Positions 1 to 8,433 of a stretch of 64,000 bases of DNA are shown piece by piece. Position 1 is the first letter of the stretch. The number at the start of each line of letters is the position of its first letter. This DNA is from Benzoatithermus flavus. Its GTDB lineage: Bacteria; Pseudomonadota; Alphaproteobacteria; Geminicoccales; Geminicoccaceae. The stretch lies in NCBI RefSeq assembly GCF_037908215.1, contig NZ_JBBLZC010000019.1, forward strand, positions 32,239 through 96,238. Direction: 5' to 3'. Position numbers and translations under genes: made by a program. The notes beneath the pieces were generated by a model. That model ran no database searches. It saw nothing but the letters and a program-made list of their open reading frames with translations, and was not told the origin of the DNA.

Positions 1-691
1 GGCCGTTGACCCAGGCGAGAAGGCCGCCGCCGACGGCGGCATAGACCGCCGAGATCACGAAGGCGGCGAGCTTGGCCTGTGGCGCATCGATCCCGGCGAC
101 ACGGGCGGCGATCTCGGAATCGTGGATCGCGCGCAAGGCCCGGCCCGTGGGGCTCTCGATCAGGTGAATCGCGAGCAGCATGCCCAGAAGGAGGGTGCCG
201 CCGCTGATCCAGTACCAGGTCATAGGCGAGCGCAGGCGCACACCCATGAGCTCGAGCCGCGGCACCGTCATGCCGTCGGGTCCGCCGGTCCAGACCATCT
301 CGTTCTGCAGGACCATGGCGACCAGGATGCCGAAGCCGAGCGTGGCGACCGCGAGATAGTAGCCCTTGAGGCGGAGGATCGGCCGGCCGACCACGAAGGC
401 GAGCAGACCCGCGGCGGCGACACCCAGAAGGAAGGCCAGGAGCGGCGGCACGCCCAGATGCGCCGGCAGGATCGCCACCGCATAGGCGCCGATGCCGAAG
501 AACCCGGCGTGACCCAGGCTCACCTGCCCGGCATAGCCCATGAGGAGGTTGAGACCCATGACCACGAGGGCCGAGATCCAGACCAGGGTCGCGATCCGGA
601 CGTGGTAGTTGGACGGCAGAGCCAAGGGCAGGCTCGCCACGAGCACGAGGAGCAGGAGGAGCACGCCGTAGCGGCGCAGGAGAGCCGGCAT
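1..691 (-). CDS. livM: Branched-chain amino acid-type ABC transporter permease LivM (partial, 3' end off the left edge)
   Basis: Inner-membrane permease of a LivFGHMK-type (HAAT) ABC importer. About 230 residues are visible, starting with ATG at 691. A hydrophobic N-terminus is followed by the LivM hallmark GYAGQVSLGHAGFFGIGAYA near residue 55 and by a run of further membrane segments. The C-terminus lies beyond base 1. Its ATG overlaps the livH stop by one base, so the two are translationally coupled. The ATPase genes livG and livF are presumably further left. Because paaN and the binding protein lie upstream on the same strand, I infer that this importer serves phenylacetate or a related aromatic acid; the sequence itself does not fix the substrate. 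Confidence 0.88.
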   Translation of the reverse strand, partial: MPALLRRYGVLLLLLVLVASLPLALPSNYHVRIATLVWISALVVMGLNLLMGYAGQVSLGHAGFFGIGAYAVAILPAHLGVPPLLAFLLGVAAAGLLAFVVGRPILRLKGYYLAVATLGFGILVAMVLQNEMVWTGGPDGMTVPRLELMGVRLRSPMTWYWISGGTLLLGMLLAIHLIESPTGRALRAIHDSEIAARVAGIDAPQAKLAAFVISAVYAAVGGGLLAWVNG

Positions 692-1563
692 CACACGCGC
701 TCCCGCACGGCCTCGCCGAACAGGCCGTTGGGCATGGCGAAGAGGACGGCGAGAATCACGACGAACGCGACCGCGTCCTTGTAGGTCGAGGAGAGATAGC
801 CGGCACCTAAGGCCTCGAGAAGGCCGAGGAGCAGGCCGCCCGCGACCGCTCCCACCGGCGAGCCCATCCCGCCCAGCATGGCGGCGGCGAAGCCCTTGAG
901 GGCCAGCATGGTGCCGATGTCGTAGCTCGTGAAGGTGATGGGGGCGGCGAGGATGCCGGCCACGGCTCCGATCGCGGCCGAGAGCGCGAAGGAAAGGCCG
1001 ACGATGCGGCCGGTGTCGATCCCGACGAGGCGTGCCGCCAGCCGGTTGCCGGCGGTGGCGATCACGGCCTTGCCGACGAGGGTGCGGTTGATGAACGCCC
1101 AGAGCAGGACGACGAGTGCTGCCGTCCCACCCAGGATCCAGAAGCTCTGCGGCAGGATGGTGGCGCCCAGAACGGTGACGGGCGCATCACCCGAGAAGGC
1201 GGGGAGCTGATGGAGCTGCTTGTCGAACACGACCTGGGCGGCACCCCGCAGGAAGATCGAGGCGCCGATGGTGATGATGACGAGCGTCACCGCGCCTGCA
1301 CCCCGCGCCGGCTCGATGGCGAGCCGGTGCAGGAGGAGCCCGACCGCGATCGTGGCCAGCACCGCGAGCACGGCCGCCGCCGGAATCGGCAGGCCGAGCT
1401 GGACGAGAAACACGGTGGTCATTCCGCCCAGCATCACGAACTCGCCTTGCGCGAAGTTCACGACATCGGAAGCGCGGTAGACGAGGGTGAAACCCAGCGC
1501 CACGAGCGCATAGATCGCACCCACGGTGAGGCCGGAGAACAGGAACTGCAGGAGCTCGCTCAT
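691..1563 (-). CDS. livH: Branched-chain amino acid-type ABC transporter permease LivH
   Basis: A 290-residue integral membrane permease, the partner of LivM in an HAAT-family importer. The N-terminus has the usual LivH pattern (short hydrophobic start, then VYRASDVVNFAQGEFVMLGG near residues 28-47), and the C-terminus carries the conserved MLGGMGSPVGAVAGGLLLG segment facing the ATPase. The ATG at 1563 is preceded by a GGCGGAGA ribosome site located in the end of the binding-protein gene nine bases upstream. It belongs to the operon paaN, binding protein, livH, livM. The family is certain; the transported compound is inferred from neighbouring paa genes only. Confidence 0.9.
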   Translation of the reverse strand: MSELLQFLFSGLTVGAIYALVALGFTLVYRASDVVNFAQGEFVMLGGMTTVFLVQLGLPIPAAAVLAVLATIAVGLLLHRLAIEPARGAGAVTLVIITIGASIFLRGAAQVVFDKQLHQLPAFSGDAPVTVLGATILPQSFWILGGTAALVVLLWAFINRTLVGKAVIATAGNRLAARLVGIDTGRIVGLSFALSAAIGAVAGILAAPITFTSYDIGTMLALKGFAAAMLGGMGSPVGAVAGGLLLGLLEALGAGYLSSTYKDAVAFVVILAVLFAMPNGLFGEAVRERV

Positions 1564-1572
1564 CTCTCCGCC

Positions 1573-2727
1573 TCAGCCGGCGAGCGCCCAGTCGCCGTTT
1601 TTGATCTCGAGCATCCGAAACGCGCTGAGATCGAGGCCCATATGGTCCTCGGGCGTCATGTTGAAGACGCCGGCCGTGCCGACGAAGCCCTTCGTGGCCT
1701 CGATCGCGTCGCGGATGGCGCCCGGCTCGGTCGAGCCCGCACGCTCGATGGCGCTCTTCAGAATCATGATCCCGTCATAGGCGTGACCGCCGAAGGTCGA
1801 GACCGGCTGCTTGAAGGCGTTCTCGAAGGCCGTCTTGTAGTCGACCAGCACCTTCTTCTGCGGATCGCCGTCGGGCAGCTTGTCGGCGACGAGAAGGGCA
1901 GCCGCCGGCAGGCGCGCGCCGTTCGCGGCCTCGCCCGCGAGCTCGATGAACTGCTTCGAGGCCACACCGTGGCTCTGGTAGAGCGGCAGGTCGATGCCGA
2001 GCTGGCGGTAGTTGCGCGTCACCACGGCCGGGCCCTGGCCGAAATCGGCGTTCAGCACGGCCTGGGCGGCCGAGCCTCGGATCTTGGTGAGCTGCGGGGT
2101 GACGTCGGTGTCCTTGGGGCCGTAGGTCTCGTCGGCCACGATGGTGATGCCGTAGTCGGGGGCCACGGCCGTGCACTGCTTGCGCATCGAGGCGCCGAAG
2201 CCGCCCGTGCCCGAGATCAGGCCGAGCTTGGTGAAGCCTCTCGCCTTCAGGTCCTCGAAGATCTTCTGGCACGCCATGCGGTCGGTGTGCGGCATCTTGA
2301 AGACGTGCGGGTTCACGGGCTCGACGATCTCGATGCCGCCGGCGAGCGAGATGAACGGGATCCCGGCATCCTCGAACACCGGGATCATCGCCATGGTGGT
2401 GCCGGTGGAGGTGCCGCCGACCATGGCGACGACCTCGTCCTCCTCGACCAGGCGCTGGGCGAAGGTCTTGGCCTTGCTGGCATCGCCGCCGTCGTCGTAG
2501 ACGACGAGCTGGAGCGGCCGGCCGAGCACGCCACCCGCCTCGTTGATCCTCTTCACGTAGAGCTCGAGCGTCTTCTGCTCGGGATCGCCCAGAAACGCCG
2601 CCGGTCCCGTCACCGAGAGGACGGCGCCGATCCTGATCGGCTCCGCCGCGCTTGCCGCACCCGAAAATGAAAGGGTTAGGGCGGCGGTCGCGGCGAGCAG
2701 GCAACGGCGGGAAAGGCTCGTCATCAT
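1573..2727 (-). CDS. Periplasmic substrate-binding protein of a LivK-type ABC transporter
   Basis: A 384-residue periplasmic receptor (Peripla_BP_6 fold) for the LivHM permeases downstream. Two adjacent ATG codons are possible, 2727 and 2724; the first is 10 bases after GGGAGG. The N-terminus is a Sec signal peptide (RR at residues 7-8, hydrophobic core, cleavage near ASAAEP). The mature protein opens with the family signature IRIGAVLSVTGPAAFLG and contains GGTSTGTTMAMIPV near residue 105. It lies 64 bases after paaN, so it is probably co-transcribed. In many paa clusters a LivK-type receptor is proposed to bind phenylacetate; that is a context inference here. Confidence 0.88.
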   Translation of the reverse strand: MMTSLSRRCLLAATAALTLSFSGAASAAEPIRIGAVLSVTGPAAFLGDPEQKTLELYVKRINEAGGVLGRPLQLVVYDDGGDASKAKTFAQRLVEEDEVVAMVGGTSTGTTMAMIPVFEDAGIPFISLAGGIEIVEPVNPHVFKMPHTDRMACQKIFEDLKARGFTKLGLISGTGGFGASMRKQCTAVAPDYGITIVADETYGPKDTDVTPQLTKIRGSAAQAVLNADFGQGPAVVTRNYRQLGIDLPLYQSHGVASKQFIELAGEAANGARLPAAALLVADKLPDGDPQKKVLVDYKTAFENAFKQPVSTFGGHAYDGIMILKSAIERAGSTEPGAIRDAIEATKGFVGTAGVFNMTPEDHMGLDLSAFRMLEIKNGDWALAG

Positions 2728-2791
2728 CCCTTGTGTTCCTCCCTGTCGTCGGCCCGACCCTCCCCTGCCGGAAGGGCCTGGGCGGGCAGTT

Positions 2792-4459
2792 TCAGGCGGC
2801 TTTCGCGGGGCGGCGGACCATCGCCACCCGAAAGCGGTTCGCGACGAAGGCGGCATCGGTGAGGCAGGCATTGCCGGCCGGGTTGGCGCCGCTGACGTGG
2901 TAGTCGGAGAAGGCGGCCGACTGGTTCACGAACACGCCGCCGGTGAGGTTCTCCGAGAGCGCCACGCCGGCCTCGGCAAAGGCCTTCTCGGCGGCCACGA
3001 GCACGTCCGGGTCGGTCGTGTAGATCGCGGCCGTGATCGCACCCTTGGCCGAAGCACCGGCGGCGGCGCGGCGGATCGATTCCGCCGTGTCTCCGGTTGC
3101 GATCAGAAAGCTGATCGGCCCGAACTTCTCTTCCGCATAGGTCTCCTCGGCCGCGGCCGCGACCTTCCGGACGAGGGGGGTCACCGCCCGCGCTTGCGGG
3201 AATCCCGGGATCGCGACGGGGGTCGCGGGATGGACCACCTCCCCGGCCGCGGCCTCTTTCTGCACGCGTTCCCAGGTGGCATCGCTCTGGATGGCACCCA
3301 AGACCGCCGCGGCCCGATCGGGGTCGCCGAGGAGCCTGTCGATCGCGCGGGCGATGCCGGCACCCACCTCCTCGAAAGTCTTGTGGCCCTGGTCGGTGGC
3401 GATGCCGCTCCGGGGCACGAAGATGTTCTGCGGGGCCGTGCACATCTGGCCGGAATAGAGGCTGAGCGAGAAGGCGATGTTGGCGCACATGCCCTCGAAG
3501 TCGTCGGTCGAATCGATGACGACCGGGTTGATCCCCGCCTTCTCCGTGAAGAGCTGCGCCTGGCGCGCGTTCTCCTCGAGCCAGCGGCCGAAGGCCGGGC
3601 CGCCGGTGAAGTCTATGATCGCGACCAAAGGATCGGTGACGAGCGCCTGCGTCTCCCCGTCGGCGAGATCGGCCGCGAGCAGGAGCACGTTCGGATCGAA
3701 GCCTGCCTCCTTCAGCACCTCGCGCCCGATCTTCACCGTGAGCGCCAGAGGCAGGATGGCACCCGGATGCGGCTTGACGATGACGGGATTGCCGGTGGCG
3801 AGGCTCGCGAACAGGCCGGGATAGGAATTCCAGGTCGGGAAGGTGGAGCAGCCGATCACGACCGCGATGCCGCGCGGGACGATCCTGAACTCCTTGTCGA
3901 GCCGGAGCGGCTCGCCCTTGCCGGCGGGCTTCTCCCAGCGGGCGCGCACCGGCACGCGCTTCATCTCGTCGTAGGCGTAAGCCACCGCCTCGAGGCCGCG
4001 ATCCTGCGCGTGCGGGCCGCCGGCCTGGAAGGCCATCACGAAGGCCTGGCCGCTCGTGTGCATCACGGCCTGGGCGATCAGGAAGCTCTGTCGGTTCAGG
4101 CGGTGCAGGATCTCGAGGCACACCCCGACCCGCGCCTCGGGCGTGGCCTCGGCCCAGCCCGGCGCCGCCTTCCGGGCAGCCTCCAGAAGCCGCGGCACGC
4201 TCGCCTTGGGATAGGTGATGCCGAGCTCGAGGCCGTAGGGCGAGCGCTCTCTGCCACCGAAGCCACCGCTGCCGGGCTGGTCGAGCGCGAAGGGCTTGTT
4301 CAGGAGCGCCTGGAACGCGGCCTCGGCATCGGCCTTCGCGGTCTCGCCGTAGATCTTGCCCGAGGGCATTTCGGGATAGGCGGCCCAGTAGCCCCGGCCG
4401 GCGATCGCCGCCAGCGCCTGATCGAGCACGGGCTTGTGGGTGGCGAAGAGGTCTGCCAC
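2792..4459 (-). CDS. paaN: Phenylacetic acid degradation protein PaaN, aldehyde dehydrogenase family
   Basis: A 555-residue protein of the PaaN family (ALDH superfamily, TIGR02288-like), proposed to oxidise the ring-opened semialdehyde of the phenylacetyl-CoA pathway. It is ALDH-like over its length but has no C-terminal MaoC hydratase domain, unlike PaaZ. Visible motifs include a cofactor-binding region around CSTFPTWNSYPGLFASLATG and a candidate catalytic Cys in GQMCTAPQ. The start is GTG at 4459, nine bases after AAGGAGA. It is divergent from paaG across a 140-base promoter region and is followed by the transporter genes. No paaZ is visible, so PaaN may take that step, perhaps with a separate hydratase outside the window. 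Confidence 0.88.
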   Translation of the reverse strand: MADLFATHKPVLDQALAAIAGRGYWAAYPEMPSGKIYGETAKADAEAAFQALLNKPFALDQPGSGGFGGRERSPYGLELGITYPKASVPRLLEAARKAAPGWAEATPEARVGVCLEILHRLNRQSFLIAQAVMHTSGQAFVMAFQAGGPHAQDRGLEAVAYAYDEMKRVPVRARWEKPAGKGEPLRLDKEFRIVPRGIAVVIGCSTFPTWNSYPGLFASLATGNPVIVKPHPGAILPLALTVKIGREVLKEAGFDPNVLLLAADLADGETQALVTDPLVAIIDFTGGPAFGRWLEENARQAQLFTEKAGINPVVIDSTDDFEGMCANIAFSLSLYSGQMCTAPQNIFVPRSGIATDQGHKTFEEVGAGIARAIDRLLGDPDRAAAVLGAIQSDATWERVQKEAAAGEVVHPATPVAIPGFPQARAVTPLVRKVAAAAEETYAEEKFGPISFLIATGDTAESIRRAAAGASAKGAITAAIYTTDPDVLVAAEKAFAEAGVALSENLTGGVFVNQSAAFSDYHVSGANPAGNACLTDAAFVANRFRVAMVRRPAKAA

Positions 4460-4501
4460 GGGCTCCGCTCTCCTTGGTCTGTCCTGATCCGCGGAAGCCG
4501 G

Positions 4502-4548
4502 TTGACTTCCGGTGCCGGCGGCTATAATTGACCGACTGGACGGTCAAT
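4502..4548. promoter_or_regulatory. Divergent paaN/paaG promoter region with a perfect 8+8 inverted repeat (candidate TetR operator)
   Basis: On the plus strand, TTGACT (4502-4507) and TATAAT (4523-4528) form a sigma70-like promoter with a 15-base spacer. It overlaps a perfect inverted repeat at 4527-4548: ATTGACCG, a 6-base spacer, then CGGTCAAT. Read on the minus strand the same repeat supplies TTGACC and a TATAGC-like -10 for paaN. Palindromes of this kind overlapping the -10/+1 are typical TetR-family operators. A TetR gene lies at 7249-7935 in the same cluster, so control of paaN and paaGIK by that regulator, with a CoA-thioester effector, is a reasonable inference. Confidence 0.65.
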
Positions 4549-4599
4549 GCAAGAGGAATTTCCAGCCTCGCCGGTCGCCCCTGGCAGAAGGGAGATGCC

Positions 4600-5397
4600 A
4601 TGAACGAGACGCCGGTGCGCGTCGATGTCGGTCAGGGTTGGCGCATCATCACCCTGAACCGCCCCGACAAGCTCAACGCCTTCAACGAGGCGATGCATCG
4701 CGCCCTGATGGAGGCGCTGGATGCGGCCGAGGCCGACCCGGACTGCCGGGCGCTCGTGCTCACCGGCGCGGGCCGGGGCTTCTGCGCCGGGCAGGATCTG
4801 GGCGACCGGATGCAGGTGGAAGACGGAGAGCCGCCCGATCTGGGTGCCACGATCGAGGCCGCCTACAACCCGCTGGTGCGGAAGCTGCGCGCTCTTCCCT
4901 TCCCGACCGTCTGCGCCGTCAACGGCGTCGCGGCGGGAGCCGGTGCCAACATCGCGCTCGCCTGCGACATCGTCCTCGCCGGACGCTCGGCGAAGTTCAT
5001 CCAGGCCTTCGCCAGGATCGGCCTGATCCCGGATTCGGGCGGAACCTGGACCCTGCCGCGGCTCGTGGGCCGTGCGCGCGCCATGGCGCTCGCGATGCTG
5101 GCGGAGCCCGTATCGGCCGAGCGGGCCGAGGCCTGGGGCATGATCTGGAAGGCCGTGGACGACGAGCGGCTGATGGAGGAGGCGCAGAAGCTCGCCGCCT
5201 ATCTCGCGACCCAGCCCACGGTGGGCCTCGTGCTGATCCGCCGGGCGCTCGACGCCTCCAACACCCATACGCTCGACCAGCAGCTCGACCTCGAGCGCGA
5301 TCTCCAGCGCGAGGCCGGGCGCACGCCGGATTACGCGGAAGGCGTGCGCGCATTCATGGAGAAGCGGACACCCCGCTTCACCGGGAGGCGGGCATGA
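4600..5397 (+). CDS. paaG: PaaG, 1,2-epoxyphenylacetyl-CoA isomerase (crotonase fold)
   Basis: A 265-residue crotonase-superfamily enzyme, which in the PAA pathway converts ring-1,2-epoxyphenylacetyl-CoA to the oxepin-CoA and isomerises a later intermediate. The N-terminal half shows GRGFCAGQDLGDR at residues 58-70, the PaaG-type oxyanion-hole region, and ACDIVLAGRSAKFIQAFARIGLIPDSGGTWTLPR carries the second conserved crotonase block, including the PDSGG acidic residue. The ATG at 4600 follows AGAAGGGAG; an upstream in-frame ATG at 4528 falls inside the operator and is rejected. It is the first gene of paaG-paaI-paaK and overlaps paaI by four bases. Confidence 0.9.
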   Translation: MNETPVRVDVGQGWRIITLNRPDKLNAFNEAMHRALMEALDAAEADPDCRALVLTGAGRGFCAGQDLGDRMQVEDGEPPDLGATIEAAYNPLVRKLRALPFPTVCAVNGVAAGAGANIALACDIVLAGRSAKFIQAFARIGLIPDSGGTWTLPRLVGRARAMALAMLAEPVSAERAEAWGMIWKAVDDERLMEEAQKLAAYLATQPTVGLVLIRRALDASNTHTLDQQLDLERDLQREAGRTPDYAEGVRAFMEKRTPRFTGRRA

Positions 5398-5840
5398 GCG
5401 ACCGCATGAGCCCGGAAGCGCTCGCCCGCGCCTGCGCGGATGCCATGTGGGCCGAGGATGCGGCCTCGCAAGGGCTCGGCATGGAGCTGGAGTTCGTCGC
5501 CCCCGGCGAAGCCAAGATGGCGATGACCGTGCGGCCCGACATGGTGAACGGCCACGGCATCATGCACGGCGGGTTCATCTTCACGCTCGCCGACAGCGCC
5601 TTCGCCTTCGCCTGCAACACCTACGGCGAGAAGGTGGTGGCACAGCACTGCTCGATCACGTTCCTGCAGCCCGGCCGGCTCGGCGATCGCCTCACCGCGC
5701 ACGCGGTCGAGCGCAGCCGCAGCGGACGGTCGGGCATCTACGACATCCGGGTGACGAACGCGAGCGGCGAGATCATCGCCGAGTTCCGCGGCCATTCGCG
5801 CGCCATCGGCGGGCGGCTGGTCGAGGAGAGCGCCCGCTAG
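5394..5840 (+). CDS. paaI: PaaI, hydroxyphenylacetyl-CoA thioesterase (hotdog fold)
   Basis: A 148-residue hotdog-fold thioesterase. The family motif GHGIMHGGFIFTLADSAFAF lies near residues 46-65; the HGG turn and the following Asp are the usual catalytic area. PaaI is thought to hydrolyse dead-end CoA esters and free CoA when the pathway stalls. The ATG at 5394 overlaps the paaG stop (ATGA), so expression is coupled, and paaK begins 29 bases after the stop. Length and motifs are normal for the family. Confidence 0.9.
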   Translation: MSDRMSPEALARACADAMWAEDAASQGLGMELEFVAPGEAKMAMTVRPDMVNGHGIMHGGFIFTLADSAFAFACNTYGEKVVAQHCSITFLQPGRLGDRLTAHAVERSRSGRSGIYDIRVTNASGEIIAEFRGHSRAIGGRLVEESAR

Positions 5841-5869
5841 GCCGCCGAGAGAAAACGGGGAGGTCGACC

Positions 5870-7195
5870 ATGCCGACGAAGCGGATCGCCGATCTGGCGC
5901 CCAGGCGCGAGGAGCTCGACCCGATCGAGATCGCCTCGCGCGACGAGCTCCGGAACCTGCAGCTCCAGCGGCTGCGCTGGACCCTGAACCACGCCTACCA
6001 CAACTCGCCGCACTACCGGCAGCGGTTCGACAGCGCGGGCGTGCATCCGGACGATCTCAAGGACCTGTCCGATCTCGCCAAGTTCCCGTTCACGACCAAG
6101 CAGGATCTGCGCGACACCTATCCCTTCGGCATGTTCGCCGTGCCGCGCGAGCAGGTCGTGCGCATCCACGGCTCGTCCGGCACCACGGGCAAGCCCACGG
6201 TGGTGGGCTACACGAAGAAGGACATCGAGACCTGGGCCGAGGTCGTGGCGCGCTCGATCCGGGCCGCGGGCGGCAGGCCGGGGATGAAGGTGCACGTGGC
6301 CTATGGCTACGGCCTGTTCACCGGCGGCCTCGGTGCCCATTACGGTGCCGAGCGGCTGGGGTGCACGGTCATTCCGATGAGCGGCGGCATGACCGAACGG
6401 CAGGTGCAGATGATCCAGGACTTCTGCCCCGAGATCATCATGGTCACCCCCTCCTACATGCTGGCGATCCTGGACGTGTTCAAAGCGCAAGGTCAGGACC
6501 CGCGGCTCTGCTCGCTCCAGATCGGGATCTTCGGCGCCGAACCCTGGACGAACGCCATGCGCCAGGAGATCGAGGAGGCGTTCGACATGCATGCCGTCGA
6601 CATCTACGGCCTTTCCGAGGTGATCGGGCCCGGCGTCGCCAGCGAGTGCATCGAGACCAAGGACGGTCTCCATGTCTGGGAGGATCATTTCTACCCCGAG
6701 ATCATCGATCCGGTGACGGGCGAGGTCCTGCCCGAGGGGGAGAAGGGCGAGCTCGTGTTCACCTCGCTCACCAAAGAAGCGCTACCGGTCATCCGCTACC
6801 GCACGCGCGACCTTACCCGGCTCCTGCCCGGCACGGCGCGCACCATGCGGCGGATCGAGAAGATCACCGGCCGCTCGGACGACATGATGATCGTCCGTGG
6901 GGTCAACGTGTTCCCGAGCCAGATCGAGGAGCAGATCTTCAAGTGCAAGGGCCTCGCTCCGCACTATCTGATCGAACTCACCCGCGAGGGCCGGCTGGAC
7001 TGCCTCACGATCCATGTCGAGGTGCTGCCCGATCATGCCGACGAGGCGAGCCGGAAAGTGCTGGCCGCCGAACTCGCGCATCACGTCAAGAGCTATATCG
7101 GCATCTCGTCTCGCATCCATGTCGGCGATCCGGGCTCGATCGAGCGCTCGGCCGGCAAGGCGAAACGGATCGTCGATCGGCGGCCCAAGGATTGA
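5870..7195 (+). CDS. paaK: PaaK, phenylacetate-CoA ligase
   Basis: A 441-residue adenylate-forming ligase that activates phenylacetate to phenylacetyl-CoA with ATP and CoA, the first step of the pathway. Visible motifs are the phosphate-binding loop GSSGTTGKPT at residues 101-110, YGLSEVIGPG (the adenylate-binding Y-G-x-S-E motif) and the hinge region GRSDDMMIVRGVNVFPSQIEEQI. The ATG at 5870 follows ACGGGGAGG. It is third in the plus-strand operon; a GC-rich hairpin with a short T run follows three bases after the stop. Confidence 0.93.
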   Translation: MPTKRIADLAPRREELDPIEIASRDELRNLQLQRLRWTLNHAYHNSPHYRQRFDSAGVHPDDLKDLSDLAKFPFTTKQDLRDTYPFGMFAVPREQVVRIHGSSGTTGKPTVVGYTKKDIETWAEVVARSIRAAGGRPGMKVHVAYGYGLFTGGLGAHYGAERLGCTVIPMSGGMTERQVQMIQDFCPEIIMVTPSYMLAILDVFKAQGQDPRLCSLQIGIFGAEPWTNAMRQEIEEAFDMHAVDIYGLSEVIGPGVASECIETKDGLHVWEDHFYPEIIDPVTGEVLPEGEKGELVFTSLTKEALPVIRYRTRDLTRLLPGTARTMRRIEKITGRSDDMMIVRGVNVFPSQIEEQIFKCKGLAPHYLIELTREGRLDCLTIHVEVLPDHADEASRKVLAAELAHHVKSYIGISSRIHVGDPGSIERSAGKAKRIVDRRPKD

Positions 7196-7197
7196 TA

Positions 7198-7222
7198 GAA
7201 CCGGCCCGGCCGGTTCGTTTTG
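7198..7222 (+). terminator. Hairpin with T run after paaK (or an operator of the following TetR gene)
   Basis: A perfect 9-base inverted repeat with a one-base centre (GAACCGGCC, C, GGCCGGTTC; 7198-7216) is followed by GTTTTG. The position directly after the paaK stop and the T run fit an intrinsic terminator. The same palindrome sits 32 bases before the tetR ATG and could instead act as an operator. Confidence 0.45.
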
Positions 7223-7248
7223 CAGCTTGGAAGTGGACATCAGCCGTC

Positions 7249-7935
7249 ATGGCGAAAACGCGCGCCAGCGACTACGAGGACAAGCGCCGCTCGATTCTGA
7301 AGCCGTCGGCGAGGCTGTTCGCCACCCACGGCTATGATCGCGCCTCCATGAACATGGTCGCTGCCGCCTGCGGCGTCTCGAAGGCACTCCTCTACCATTA
7401 CTACCGGGACAAGGAGACGCTGCTCTACGACGTCATCCGCACCCACCTCGAGGAGCTGCTGAGCGCGGTCGAGGCGGCAGCGGGCGAGCGGGAGCCGAAG
7501 CGACGCCTTCTCGCCATGGCGGAAGCCCTACTCGAGGCTTACCGGGAGGCCGATGCCGAGCACAAGGTCCAGATCAACCACCTCTCGCTCCTGGCACCGG
7601 AGCGCCAGGACGAGCTGAAGGCGCTCGAGCGGGCGCTGGTCTCCCGGTTCGCCGAGGCGATCGCCGCCTGCGTGCCGGGCCTCGTCGCGGACCACCGGCT
7701 GCTGAAGCCGGTGACGATGTCGCTGTTCGGCATGCTGAACTGGCACTATCTCTGGTTCCGCGAGAACGGCCCGCTCAGCCGCAAGGACTATGCCGATCTC
7801 GCGGTGAAGCTGCTGCTCGAAGGTGCCGGCAGCCTTCATTCATCCGCAGCGGGCGCGGCACGGCCGGCGGCCGCGGCGCAGCCGCGGCGCAAGGCGGCCC
7901 CGAGCGAACGCCGCCCGGCCCTCAGTGGCACTTGA
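7249..7935 (+). CDS. TetR-family regulator of the paa cluster (PaaR-like)
   Basis: A 228-residue TetR-family repressor. The N-terminal helix-turn-helix spans about residues 12-58 (SARLFATHGYDRASMNMVAAACGVSKALLYHYYRDKETLLYDVI); the rest is a helical ligand-binding domain with a low-complexity Ala/Pro/Arg tail. It lies between paaK and the convergent paaD, and its last 14 bases overlap the paaD stop. TetR-type PaaR repressors responding to phenylacetyl-CoA are known in other proteobacteria and Thermus, and the palindrome at 4527-4548 would be a natural target. The cluster also has PaaX, so two local regulators may divide the work. Confidence 0.8.
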   Translation: MAKTRASDYEDKRRSILKPSARLFATHGYDRASMNMVAAACGVSKALLYHYYRDKETLLYDVIRTHLEELLSAVEAAAGEREPKRRLLAMAEALLEAYREADAEHKVQINHLSLLAPERQDELKALERALVSRFAEAIAACVPGLVADHRLLKPVTMSLFGMLNWHYLWFRENGPLSRKDYADLAVKLLLEGAGSLHSSAAGAARPAAAAQPRRKAAPSERRPALSGT

Positions 7936-8428
7936 AGTAGTCGAACGGCTCCTTGCAGGCACGGCAGCGATAGAGCGCCTTGCAGGCGGTCGAGCCGAAC
8001 TCGGCGATCCGCTCGGTGTCGCTGCTGCCGCAGCGCGGGCAAAGCACCTCGGTCTCGCCGAACAGCGCCCGGCGCCCGCCGGCCCGCCCCACCGGCGGGG
8101 CGATGCCGTAGGCCGCGAGCTTGCGCCGGCCCTCCTCCGAGAGCCAGTCCGTGCTCCAGGCCGGCTGCAGCACGGTCGTCACCGCGACGTCCGTAAAGCC
8201 GGCCCGGCGCAGCGCCAGCTCGACCTCGAGCGCGATCGCGTTCATGGCCGGGCAGCCCGAGTATGTCGGCGTGATCACGGCCTCGACCCTGCCGTCCTCG
8301 ACCCGGACGGCGCGCAGAACGCCCAGATCCTCGATCGTCAGCACCGGGATCTCGGGGTCGGTGACCGCGGCCGCGGCCGCCCAGGCCCGCCGCTGCAGCT
8401 CTTCCCGGTCCGCCGTCGCGATCGGCAT
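7922..8428 (-). CDS. paaD: PaaD, 1,2-phenylacetyl-CoA epoxidase subunit (Fe-S maturation-like)
   Basis: A 168-residue protein with an N-terminal MIP18/DUF59-type domain (DPEIPVLTIEDLGVLRAV near residues 21-38, then TPTYSGCPAM with the conserved Cys) and a C-terminal zinc-ribbon-like tail with CPRCG and CRACK pairs. This is the usual PaaD layout; PaaD helps to mature the epoxidase system. The start at 8428 is five bases after the paaC stop. It is the last gene of paaABCD: paaE, the reductase that normally follows, is absent and the convergent TetR gene takes its place. Confidence 0.9.
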   Translation of the reverse strand: MPIATADREELQRRAWAAAAAVTDPEIPVLTIEDLGVLRAVRVEDGRVEAVITPTYSGCPAMNAIALEVELALRRAGFTDVAVTTVLQPAWSTDWLSEEGRRKLAAYGIAPPVGRAGGRRALFGETEVLCPRCGSSDTERIAEFGSTACKALYRCRACKEPFDYFKCH

Positions 8429-8433
8429 GGCGC

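Noticed and set aside
1210..2670. A 486-residue open frame antisense to the binding-protein and livH genes
   Set aside because: It mirrors high-GC codon usage of the real genes, has no family resemblance and is rich in Arg, Gly, His and Asp as shadow frames are.
2897..4531. A 544-residue open frame opposite paaN
   Set aside because: It is a shadow of paaN and runs into the promoter palindrome.
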